Shown one piece after another: positions 8,003-13,493 of a DNA stretch of 13,493 nt. The notes under the pieces are model-generated. The model was not told the DNA's origin and did no database searches. It was given only the letters and a program-made list of their open reading frames with translations. The position numbers were made by a program, and so were the translations under genes. Source of the DNA: Caldifarciminota bacterium. GTDB taxonomy: Bacteria > Hydrothermota > E44-bin80. The stretch lies in assembly GCA_023127905.1 (NCBI GenBank), contig JAGMEZ010000227.1, forward strand, positions 1 through 13,493, written 5' to 3'. Positions within the stretch are counted from its first letter, which is position 1. Each line of letters starts with the position of its first letter.

Positions 8003-9035
8003 GCTACGGAAAGACCCGATTATTGGAAGGTGGGTAATAATATCCACAGAACGTGGGATGCGACCACACGACTTTCCTGTTCAAAAAAAAGAGATACAAA
8101 TAAGTCACTGCCCATTTTGCGAGGGAAACGAAGATAAAACCCCTCCTGAAATAACAGCCTGGAGAAAGGATGGAACACCTGCGAATAGTAGAGGATGGGA
8201 AATTCGCGTAATCCCCAACAAGTTCCCTGCACTAAAGGTAGAGGAAGAACTAAGAAGGAAAGGACTTGGAATGTTCGATAAAATCTCAGGTGTTGGTGCC
8301 CATGAAGTTATTATTGAAACTCCTGAACACAATGAAGGTTTTTCATCTTTTAATACTGAAAGGATAGCAAAGATTTTCTGGTTTTATCGCGAGAGAAGCA
8401 AAGATTTGAAAAAAGACCCTCGTTTACGTTATATTCTCATTTTTAAGAACCATGGTTATGAAGCTGGTACATCTCTCGAGCACCCCCATTCACAACTCAT
8501 TGCCACCCCAATTACTCCAAAAATAGTAAAGGAAGAGCTGATGGGAGCAAAAATGTACTTCGATTATAAGCATAGGTGTATATTTTGTGATATGATAGAA
8601 CAGGAACATTTTGACCAATCAAGGATAATAGTAGAGAATGAATCCTTTATTGCTATTTCACCCTTCGCAGCCCGTTCACCGTATGAAATATGGATCCTTC
8701 CAAAGAACCATTCACCCGATTTTGATTTAATACGTGATGAGGAGTTAACACAACTTTCTTATATAATTAAAGATATTTTCCAGAGACTTTTTGTTATTCT
8801 CGGAGACGCACCTTATAACTTTGTGATACATACGGCACCTAATAGATATTATAGTGACCCTGGCTACTGGAATACTATTGAAGCAGATTTTCACTGGCAT
8901 ATCGAATTAATGCCAAGGTTAACAAGAATTGCGGGATTCGAGTGGGGCACTGGTTTTTACATAAATCCAACTGTACCCGAAGACGCAGCAAAAAGTCTCA
9001 GGGAAGCAAATGTCAAGAAAAAGGAAAAAGAATAA
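7995..9035 (+). CDS. galT: GalT-like hexose-1-phosphate nucleotidylyltransferase
   Basis: A 346-residue HIT-superfamily enzyme of the galactose-1-phosphate uridylyltransferase family, which moves a nucleotide between hexose phosphates through a nucleotidyl-His intermediate. Visible are the metal-site pair CPFC (39-42), GAHEVIIETP, and the active-site HPHSQ (163-167, His165 the probable nucleophile). A second half-domain follows, with CIFCDMIEQE, SPYEIWILPK and DFHWHIELMPR. HPHSQ in place of HPHGQ is common in the short bacterial and archaeal form. ATG 7995 has AGGAGGG just upstream and overlaps the glgC stop; frame upstream of it is open but lies inside glgC. Lying between glgC and glgA, it could be GalT proper, feeding glucose-1-phosphate, or an ADP-glucose phosphorylase as known in plants. 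Sequence alone does not decide. Confidence 0.88.
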   Translation: MPELRKDPIIGRWVIISTERGMRPHDFPVQKKEIQISHCPFCEGNEDKTPPEITAWRKDGTPANSRGWEIRVIPNKFPALKVEEELRRKGLGMFDKISGVGAHEVIIETPEHNEGFSSFNTERIAKIFWFYRERSKDLKKDPRLRYILIFKNHGYEAGTSLEHPHSQLIATPITPKIVKEELMGAKMYFDYKHRCIFCDMIEQEHFDQSRIIVENESFIAISPFAARSPYEIWILPKNHSPDFDLIRDEELTQLSYIIKDIFQRLFVILGDAPYNFVIHTAPNRYYSDPGYWNTIEADFHWHIELMPRLTRIAGFEWGTGFYINPTVPEDAAKSLREANVKKKEKE

Positions 9036-9069
9036 GGGATGTAGGATGTAAGATGCAGGATGGAATGTA
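9036..9069. repeat. 7-nt-period direct repeat (GATGTAG type)
   Basis: Immediately after the galT stop, GATGTAG-GATGTAA-GATGCAG-GATGGAA repeats with a 7-nt step, decaying to the right. It has no coding sense on either strand. It resembles short intergenic repeats seen in many uncultivated bacteria. The rest of the 103-nt gap before glgA shows nothing except a purine-rich leader. Confidence 0.7.
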
Positions 9070-9138
9070 ATTCTTACAGAACGGGATGAGTCTCTGTGAG
9101 TTGAGTTAAAGAGAAGATTAATAGAAAGGAAAAATAAG

Positions 9139-10593
9139 ATGAAAATTCTAATGGTTTCTTCTGAGGTCGTACCATATGCTAAAACTGGAGGACTTGCAGA
9201 TGTTGCAGGAACACTTCCTTCAGCGTTAAAGAAATTAAACCATGACGTCAGGGTAGTAATGCCAAAATATAAATCCATTGATTTTGGCAAGACAATCCCT
9301 CTTAAAGTTCTTGATAGATATCCTGTAAATCTTGGTAACAGAGCTGAGTTCTGTTCCATTTATGAAGGAAAACGAGAGGATGGAATAATCTTTTATTGGA
9401 TTGAAAATGACAAATTCTTCGGACGTGAAGGACTTTATGGAGACAGGAAAGGTGATTATAAGGATAATGCATTACGGTTCGCGCTTTTTTCCAACGGCAC
9501 AATAGACATTATCAGACGAAAAATCTTTACCCCTGAAATAGTACATATTCATGATTGGCAAGCATCATTAATACCTATTTATCTAAAAAACAATTACTCC
9601 AGCGAGAAATTATCGAAGATACCAGTCGTTTTAACAATCCACAACATTGCTTATCAGGGTATCTTTGAAAAAAATGTAATGCCAGAAATTAATCTGGACT
9701 GGTCACTTTTCACAATAGATAAACTCGAGTTTTTCAGGAAGCTTAATATTTTAAAAGGTGGAATTGTCTTTTCTGACTATATAACAACTGTTAGCCCAAC
9801 ATATGCTTCTGAAATATTAACAGAAGATTTTGGAATGGGACTCGAGGGAATATTGAAAACAAGAAAGAATAACCTTGTTGGAATAATAAATGGTATTGAT
9901 TATGAAATGTGGAACCCGGAGGAAGATAAACTTATAAAATACACATATTCAAAAAAAGTACTGGGAGGGAAACTATTGAATAAATCCTTTCTTACAAGAA
10001 AATCGAATCTCGATACTGACATCCATAAACCATTACTCGGAATGATATCAAGGCTTGCTGAACAGAAGGGAATAGACATATTTGCAAAAGCTCTTAGGGA
10101 ACTTATCGATGAGGATGTTCAAACTATTGTTCTTGGAAAAGGAGATAGAGTTTATGAGGAACTATTGAAAAACATGGCAACAAAATATCCCGATAAACTT
10201 AGGGTTAACATAGGCTTTGACAACGAGCTTGCACACCAGATTTATGCAGGATGTGATATCTTTCTGATGCCTTCTCGATTCGAACCCTGTGGACTCGGAC
10301 AACTCATTGCATTCAAATATGGAACTGTGCCTGTTGTTCACGGGACAGGTGGACTCAAGGATACTGTTTTAGAATTCTCAACCGATACCCTCAAAGGAAG
10401 TGGGTTTGTATTCGATAAATTCACCTCTTCGTCTTTTCTTAAAGCACTAAAACGTTCACTTAATACTTTTAAGAAAGGAAAACAATGGAAAAAATTAATA
10501 AAAAATTGCATGGATTTGGATTTCTCATGGGAAGCATCCGCAAAGAAATATATAGCCTTGTATAAAAAACTTATTGCTAATAAAAATAGATAA
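9139..10593 (+). CDS. glgA: Glycogen synthase (ADP-glucose glucosyltransferase)
   Basis: GlgA transfers glucose from ADP-glucose to the growing alpha-1,4-glucan. The 484-residue length is normal for this GT5 enzyme. The N-terminal Rossmann domain starts MKILMVSSEVVPYAKTGGLADV, with Lys15 of KTGGL contacting ADP-glucose; VHIHDWQASLIPIY and LTIHNIAYQG follow. The C-terminal domain has GMISRLAEQKGIDI and SRFEPCGLGQL, the catalytic EPCGL region, then VHGTGGLKDTV. AAAGGA lies upstream of the ATG. It uses the product of GlgC encoded two genes upstream. No branching enzyme, phosphorylase or debranching enzyme is in the window. Confidence 0.96.
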   Translation: MKILMVSSEVVPYAKTGGLADVAGTLPSALKKLNHDVRVVMPKYKSIDFGKTIPLKVLDRYPVNLGNRAEFCSIYEGKREDGIIFYWIENDKFFGREGLYGDRKGDYKDNALRFALFSNGTIDIIRRKIFTPEIVHIHDWQASLIPIYLKNNYSSEKLSKIPVVLTIHNIAYQGIFEKNVMPEINLDWSLFTIDKLEFFRKLNILKGGIVFSDYITTVSPTYASEILTEDFGMGLEGILKTRKNNLVGIINGIDYEMWNPEEDKLIKYTYSKKVLGGKLLNKSFLTRKSNLDTDIHKPLLGMISRLAEQKGIDIFAKALRELIDEDVQTIVLGKGDRVYEELLKNMATKYPDKLRVNIGFDNELAHQIYAGCDIFLMPSRFEPCGLGQLIAFKYGTVPVVHGTGGLKDTVLEFSTDTLKGSGFVFDKFTSSSFLKALKRSLNTFKKGKQWKKLIKNCMDLDFSWEASAKKYIALYKKLIANKNR

Positions 10594-10600
10594 CTTTGGC

Positions 10601-10711
10601 TTAGACAAAAGACCACAGACCTAAGACTATAGACCTCAAAAATGTATCATTGTCAAAATAAATATCGGGAGAATAATGTCTTATGTCTATTGTCTCGTGT
10701 CTTATGTCTAA
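10601..10711. repeat. Inverted pair of 7-nt-period AGAC repeats
   Basis: In the gap after glgA, the left arm (10601-10634) carries five AGAC units spaced exactly 7 nt apart. The right arm (10678-10711) carries five GTCT units at the same spacing. The right arm's reverse complement matches the left arm at 24 of 34 positions: all AGAC cores match, and the 3-nt spacers mostly differ. RNA from this region could form a long imperfect hairpin, possibly ending glgA transcripts. The 43 nt between the arms holds a possible promoter. Confidence 0.75.
10650..10677 (+). promoter_or_regulatory. Possible promoter for the yigZ-like gene
   Basis: TTGTCA (10650-10655), a 16-nt spacer and AATAAT (10672-10677): five of six consensus bases in each box. 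It sits between the inverted repeat arms, 45 nt before the ATG. Moderate, since the DNA is AT-rich. Confidence 0.4.
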
Positions 10712-10722
10712 TTAAATAGATT

Positions 10723-11322
10723 ATGGTATTTTATACTGTAAAGAAAAAAGAACGAATAGAAATCAATGTAAAAAAATCAAAATTTATAGCAACCATCTTT
10801 CCTGTTTCATCTCTTGAGGTATCAAAAAAAAGGATTGATGAAATAAAGAATGAATTTAAGAATGCAACCCATTATCCATATGCTTTCAGGATTGGTCACG
10901 AAAACATAAAAGAGAGATTCTCAGATGATGGCGAACCACCGAGGAGTTCAGGACTCCCTATTTTACAGGAACTTATCAATGCAAACCTCACTAATACGCT
11001 TCTTGTTGTCACAAGATACTTTGGTGGAATTAAACTTGGTCTTGGCGGTTTAAATAGGGCATATCGTGAATGCGCTTCTTTAGTCATTAATGCATCTGAA
11101 AAAGTAAGTTCAGTATCCAACATTATACTTGAACTTTCTTTTGATATGTGCGACACTGGAAAGATACGAAATATCTTAGAACACCAAAAAGCCCGATTAT
11201 TGAAAGAAAATTATTGTGATCCAACAGAGTACTGTGTTGAAATAGATGAAAAACTTAAAACAGAATTTGTTGAAATTCTGAAAAATGCAACTAAAGGAAA
11301 AATTAGCATAAAGATTTTATAG
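10723..11322 (+). CDS. yigZ: YigZ/IMPACT family protein
   Basis: A 199-residue protein of the YigZ/YvyE/IMPACT family. Residues about 1-125 are the conserved N-terminal domain (UPF0029) with KKSKFIATIFPV, THYPYAFRI, SDDGEPPRSSGLPIL and VVTRYFGGIKLGLGGLNRAYRE. The rest is the ferredoxin-like DUF1949 domain, which resembles domain IV of elongation factors. Eukaryotic IMPACT regulates translation through GCN1/GCN2; the bacterial role is not settled. There is no clear ribosome binding site before ATG 10723, so the start is less certain than the identity. It is separated from glgA by repeats and probably has its own promoter. Confidence 0.9.
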   Translation: MVFYTVKKKERIEINVKKSKFIATIFPVSSLEVSKKRIDEIKNEFKNATHYPYAFRIGHENIKERFSDDGEPPRSSGLPILQELINANLTNTLLVVTRYFGGIKLGLGGLNRAYRECASLVINASEKVSSVSNIILELSFDMCDTGKIRNILEHQKARLLKENYCDPTEYCVEIDEKLKTEFVEILKNATKGKISIKIL

Positions 11323-11456
11323 CTTCTTCTGCTTTTTCTTTCCAACCATTCGCACAAATCACTAATTCCATTTTTCCAATTATGCCCTATTTCTCTTGCT
11401 ATCTTTAATCCATCCTCAAAATATTTTTTAGCAGAAAGAATTTATGCCAATTTGTC
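11323..11456 (-). pseudogene. Decayed TPR-like fragment
   Basis: Read on the minus strand, this gap translates to a piece resembling one tetratricopeptide repeat: AKKYFEDGLKIAREIGHNWK, followed by NGISDLCEWLERK. The match is to the TPR pattern (aaxxyfeeaLkIAReIGdxw). A TAA lies just before it in frame, with FDKLA-like sense beyond the stop, and it runs without a stop of its own into the 3' end of yigZ. No start codon or ribosome binding site fits. I read it as the remnant of a larger TPR gene; a chance match is possible. Confidence 0.42.
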
Positions 11457-11480
11457 AAAAAGTTTTTTACTTTTTTGTTC

Positions 11481-11509
11481 TTGACAAGTCTTATATATTT
11501 TTGTATAAA
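11481..11509 (+). promoter_or_regulatory. Sigma70-type promoter of the SDH-like protease gene
   Basis: TTGACA (11481-11486), 17 nt, TATAAA (11504-11509). The layout equals that of the histidine kinase promoter. It leaves an untranslated leader of about 100 nt before the ATG at 11615, which contains an 18-codon upstream open frame (11520-11576) of uncertain meaning. Confidence 0.75.
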
Positions 11510-11614
11510 TTACACCTGAATGGATAAACTATTTAACCTTCTTACAAACATACAAGTTAGTAGAAAAACTGTATAAACCATAAGTTTAATGAATTTAAAA
11601 AGGAGAGGAAATAA

Positions 11615-12631
11615 ATGATTAATACACCTAAAAGCAAGGATAGAGAAGTTATAAAACCACCCGTTTTATTCTCAGAAACCCAATCAATCATCAATAAAAT
11701 TGAATCAATACTGCAAGGTGATTTAATATGTTATTGGAACTCACAAAATGGTTCTATTTGCAATAATGATATAATTGGCTTCTATGAAATACTTAAGAAA
11801 GTTGATTTAGGCGAGACGCTATATCTATTCATAAAATCTGCTGGTGGTGACGGTAGGGCATCTTTAAGAATAATAAATTTAATCAGGAAATATGTTAAAA
11901 GAATCGTTGCACTAATCCCCTTGGAATGTTCATCTGCTGCTACTATGCTTGCATTAGGTACAGATGAAATACATATGGGAGCTTTAGCGTATCTATCAGC
12001 TGTGGATACATCCATAACCCACAAATTATCACCAATTGACAAAAATAACGTCTCAGTGAGCGTAAGCCAGGATGAGTTAGGCAGGGTTATAAGACTATGG
12101 AATAAAGAATCTCAATCAAAAGATTTTAATCCATATAGTTCATTGTATCAATATATTCATCCATTGGTAATAGGTGCTGTGGATAGAGCAAGTTCGTTAT
12201 CGATAAAATTATGTAAAGAAATTTTATCATACCATCAAACAGATAAAAAAAAAGCAGAAGAAATTAGCAATCACCTAAATTCGGATTATCCTTCTCACAG
12301 CTATCCAATTACATACATAGAATCAAAGAAAATTGGATTAAATGCTAAACCAATAGATGCCAACATCAATGACCTATTGATTAAATTAAGTGAATTATAT
12401 TCTGAAATGGGTCAAAGGGCTTACACAGATTATGATGATTTAAACTACCACGATAATGAGATACTGAATATACTTGAAGGTAAGGATGTACAATTCTATT
12501 ATCAAGTCGATAGAGATTGGCATTATAGAACGGAAGAGCGAAGATGGGTATCCTTAAACGATAATAGCTCCTGGCGAAAAATTGAAATGAAAGATGGTAA
12601 AATGGTAAAAAGCAAACATCATATTAGATAA
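11615..12631 (+). CDS. SDH-family Clp-fold serine proteinase
   Basis: A 338-residue protein of the ClpP/crotonase fold, most like the serine dehydrogenase proteinase (SDH) family. Residues 70-80 (YLFIKSAGGDG) give the SAGG oxyanion-hole loop. Residues 104-120 (ECSSAATMLALGTDEIHMG) match the family's SAGTLIALAADEI, making Ser107 the probable nucleophile. AYLSAVDTS (125-133) matches LGPVDP, and YPSHSYPIT (225-233) with IESKKIGLN is the family's late His-containing segment. There is no signal peptide or membrane anchor, unlike many archaeal relatives. The last 45 residues (WHYRTEERRWVSLND and a basic end) are an extra I do not recognise. AGGAGAGG precedes the ATG. Its own promoter and terminator make it a single-gene unit, probably a late arrival between yigZ and leuS. 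Substrate unknown. Confidence 0.82.
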   Translation: MINTPKSKDREVIKPPVLFSETQSIINKIESILQGDLICYWNSQNGSICNNDIIGFYEILKKVDLGETLYLFIKSAGGDGRASLRIINLIRKYVKRIVALIPLECSSAATMLALGTDEIHMGALAYLSAVDTSITHKLSPIDKNNVSVSVSQDELGRVIRLWNKESQSKDFNPYSSLYQYIHPLVIGAVDRASSLSIKLCKEILSYHQTDKKKAEEISNHLNSDYPSHSYPITYIESKKIGLNAKPIDANINDLLIKLSELYSEMGQRAYTDYDDLNYHDNEILNILEGKDVQFYYQVDRDWHYRTEERRWVSLNDNSSWRKIEMKDGKMVKSKHHIR

Positions 12632-12632
12632 C

Positions 12633-12669
12633 AAATAGTGGGCAACCCTTGCGGTTGCCCACTATTTTT
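12633..12669 (+). terminator. Rho-independent terminator after the SDH-like gene
   Basis: A perfect 15-bp stem (12633-12647 with 12653-12667, GC-rich core GTGGGCAACC) with a 5-nt loop CTTGC runs into a T tract. It begins one base after the stop codon of the protease gene. Confidence 0.95.
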
Positions 12670-12781
12670 CAGCCCGACCCCAGTTCGTTCCCTAAATCTT
12701 ATTTCTTAGTACAACCCCGATTCGTGTGCAAATACTGAAAGTTTACAAGTTTACAGCCTCCGTCCCTAATTTATTTTATTC
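12670..12781. other. Gene-free stretch with short repeats
   Basis: No coding frame or RNA gene seen. It holds two related short strings (GACCCCAGTTCG and ACCCCGATTCG) and a tandem GTTTACAAGTTTACA (about 12750-12765). It looks like repeat debris between the terminator and the next promoter. Confidence 0.5.
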
Positions 12782-12810
12782 TTGACAAATTGTGTGATAT
12801 CTGATATATA
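12782..12810 (+). promoter_or_regulatory. Sigma70-type promoter of the leuS leader
   Basis: TTGACA (12782-12787), 17 nt, TATATA (12805-12810). A perfect 14-bp palindrome TGATATATATATCA (12802-12815) lies across the -10 box and could be a repressor site, though alternating AT makes palindromes easily. Transcription would start near 12817. I find no comparable promoter closer to leuS. Confidence 0.7.
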
Positions 12811-12816
12811 TATCAT

Positions 12817-12903
12817 ATGAATATAAGAGAGCGGAACTTGAATGTTTTGGATTTTTTGTTGGATGGATTAAACATAACAGTGGGGTTTATCGGACCACCG
12901 TAA
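12817..12903 (+). CDS. Possible Leu-rich leader peptide of leuS
   Basis: A 28-codon open frame with five leucines between codons 8 and 18 (L8, L11, L14, L15, L18; four TTG and one TTA), ending GFIGPP-stop. Its ATG sits at or next to the expected transcription start, so translation would be leaderless or nearly so; no ribosome binding site is visible. Codons 21-24 cover segment A of the attenuator. The Leu block just before A is where a ribosome starved of charged tRNA-Leu would stall, and the tRNA synthetase encoded downstream is the leucyl one. Pro-Pro-stop is also a slow termination context. The frame could be chance; a second mini frame (12842-12871, MFWIFCWMD) overlaps it. Confidence 0.4.
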   Translation: MNIRERNLNVLDFLLDGLNITVGFIGPP

Positions 12904-12929
12904 GATGCTATTTAATGACTAACCCCACT
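12879..12929 (+). promoter_or_regulatory. Antiterminator hairpin A:B of the leuS leader
   Basis: Segment A (12879-12887, AGTGGGGTT) is the exact complement of segment B (12921-12929, AACCCCACT), giving a 9-bp stem with a 33-nt loop that holds a small CGG/CCG hairpin. B is also the 5' arm of the terminator at 12921-12956, so the two structures exclude each other. A lies inside the possible leader peptide, so a translating ribosome would mask it. Confidence 0.6.
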
Positions 12930-12956
12930 ATCGCTTGACGAAAGTGGGGTTTTTTT
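12921..12956 (+). terminator. Intrinsic terminator B:C in the leuS leader
   Basis: B (12921-12929) pairs with C (12943-12951, AGTGGGGTT) over 9 bp. Beyond an A-A mismatch, TCG pairs with CGA around a CTTGA loop. Seven T follow (12950-12956). It stands about 140 nt after the promoter and 233 nt before leuS, with no full-size gene between promoter and terminator, which suggests an attenuator or the end of a small RNA. Confidence 0.85.
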
Positions 12957-12996
12957 GTATTCAATAATCTAAAATATTTTTTTATGATTACACAGA

Positions 12997-13145
12997 TTTC
13001 AGAGGAAGATAACTAATAACCAAGAAATGACGAAGCCCGAAATCAGAATGATGAACAAATAACTAAATCCGAAACACCAATTTGATAGAGGGGGCTTGAT
13101 GCACTCGCAATGACTTAATAACTAAATAACTAAATAACACAATAA
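12997..13145. repeat. Mosaic of short-period repeats upstream of leuS
   Basis: Three repeat types follow one another: GATAACTAATAAC; an AATGACGAA/GAATGATGAA type (13026-13060); a piece reading TGATGCACTCGCAATGACT (13099-13117); and an 8-nt-period AATAACTA array (about 13120-13146). None codes for protein. Similar strings occur as scattered intergenic repeats in many bacteria, from memory. The remainder up to leuS shows only its ribosome binding site. Confidence 0.6.
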
Positions 13146-13189
13146 CAAAACTTACTCTATATTAGTTAGCATAAAATAGCGGAGAAAAG

Positions 13190-13493
13190 ATGGATACCTT
13201 TAATTTTAAGGAGATAGAAGAAAAATGGCAAAAAAGATGGAAGGAAATAGGTCTTTATAAGACACCCGAAAAACCGAAGAAAAAATATTTTCTCCTTGAG
13301 ATGTATGCATACCCATCAGGAGACATCCATATTGGACATTTCAGAAATTATACACTTGGTGACGTTGTCTGGCGTTACAAAGCAATGCATGGTTTTCAAA
13401 TTCTCCATCCATTTGGCTGGGATGCTTTCGGTCTCCCTGCCGAACAGGCAGCAATAACAAACAAGGAGAGCCCACTTAAATGGACAATGGATA
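13190..13493 (+). CDS. leuS: Leucyl-tRNA synthetase, N-terminal part
   Basis: LeuRS charges tRNA-Leu with leucine. Only the first 101 codons are inside the window. MDTFNFKEIEEKWQKRW opens the chain. EMYAYPSGDIHIGH contains the class I HIGH signature (residues 47-50), and FRNYTLGDVVWRYKAMHGF and HPFGWDAFGLPAEQAAI are specific for LeuRS of the bacterial type. GGAG (13181-13184) lies 5 nt before the ATG. Upstream are the possible attenuator and repeats, with no clear promoter of its own nearby. Confidence 0.96.
   Translation, partial: MDTFNFKEIEEKWQKRWKEIGLYKTPEKPKKKYFLLEMYAYPSGDIHIGHFRNYTLGDVVWRYKAMHGFQILHPFGWDAFGLPAEQAAITNKESPLKWTMD

Noticed and set aside
9036..9359. Minus-strand open frame crossing the galT-glgA gap
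   Set aside because: Its sense includes translation of the GATGTAG repeat (SYILHP-like) and antisense glgA; no ribosome binding site or family match.
10601..10711. CRISPR array
   Set aside because: The unit is only 7 nt, with no repeat-spacer structure and no cas genes nearby.
12670..12730. tRNA-like strings such as CAGTTCGTTCCC
   Set aside because: No T-arm consensus, no cloverleaf and no CCA-proximal acceptor pairing on either strand.
12817..12956. T-box riboswitch for leuS
   Set aside because: The terminator/antiterminator layout fits, but the conserved T-box motif GGTGGAACC and a specifier-loop stem are not visible and the leader is too short.

Overview
The window is AT-rich bacterial DNA with short intergenic gaps and strong AGGAG-type ribosome binding sites. 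It contains a mixture of core and accessory genes. All proteins recognised are bacterial. The gene style (PAS-GAF soluble histidine kinase with a stand-alone receiver, short-period intergenic repeats, reduced RNA-binding protein KhpB) resembles uncultivated lineages such as candidate division WOR-3/TA06. That placement is an inference from memory, not a measurement.

Minus strand, 4516 down to 1: the classic bacterial cluster rpmH-rnpA-yidD-yidC-khpB(jag)-mnmE, read leftwards from a near-consensus promoter (TTGACA-N17-TATTAT), followed by an incomplete gene for a small membrane-anchored protein that runs off the left edge. The genes are tightly coupled (two ATGA junctions). rpmH was identified by direct translation; it overlaps rnpA heavily in another frame. 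The KhpB protein ends after its KH domain and has no R3H domain.

Plus strand, 4564 to 11322: divergent from rpmH, a TTGACT-N17-TATAAA promoter precedes a soluble PAS-GAF histidine kinase, a single-domain response regulator, and a glycogen block (glgC, a galT-like nucleotidyltransferase, glgA). A YigZ/IMPACT-family gene follows. The gaps around glgA hold 7-nt-period repeats, one of them arranged as inverted arms.

Right end, 11323 to 13493: a decayed TPR-like fragment, then a self-contained unit (own promoter, SDH-family Clp-fold serine protease gene, perfect rho-independent terminator), then a 560-nt gene-free stretch before leuS. That stretch holds what I consider the best candidate for something undescribed. 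It has a consensus promoter, a 28-codon Leu-rich potential leader peptide ending Pro-Pro-stop, and three mutually complementary 9-nt segments (A, B, C). These can form either an A:B antiterminator or a B:C intrinsic terminator, about 240 nt upstream of leucyl-tRNA synthetase. This is the layout of ribosome-mediated attenuation. leuS starts at 13190 and is cut by the window end.
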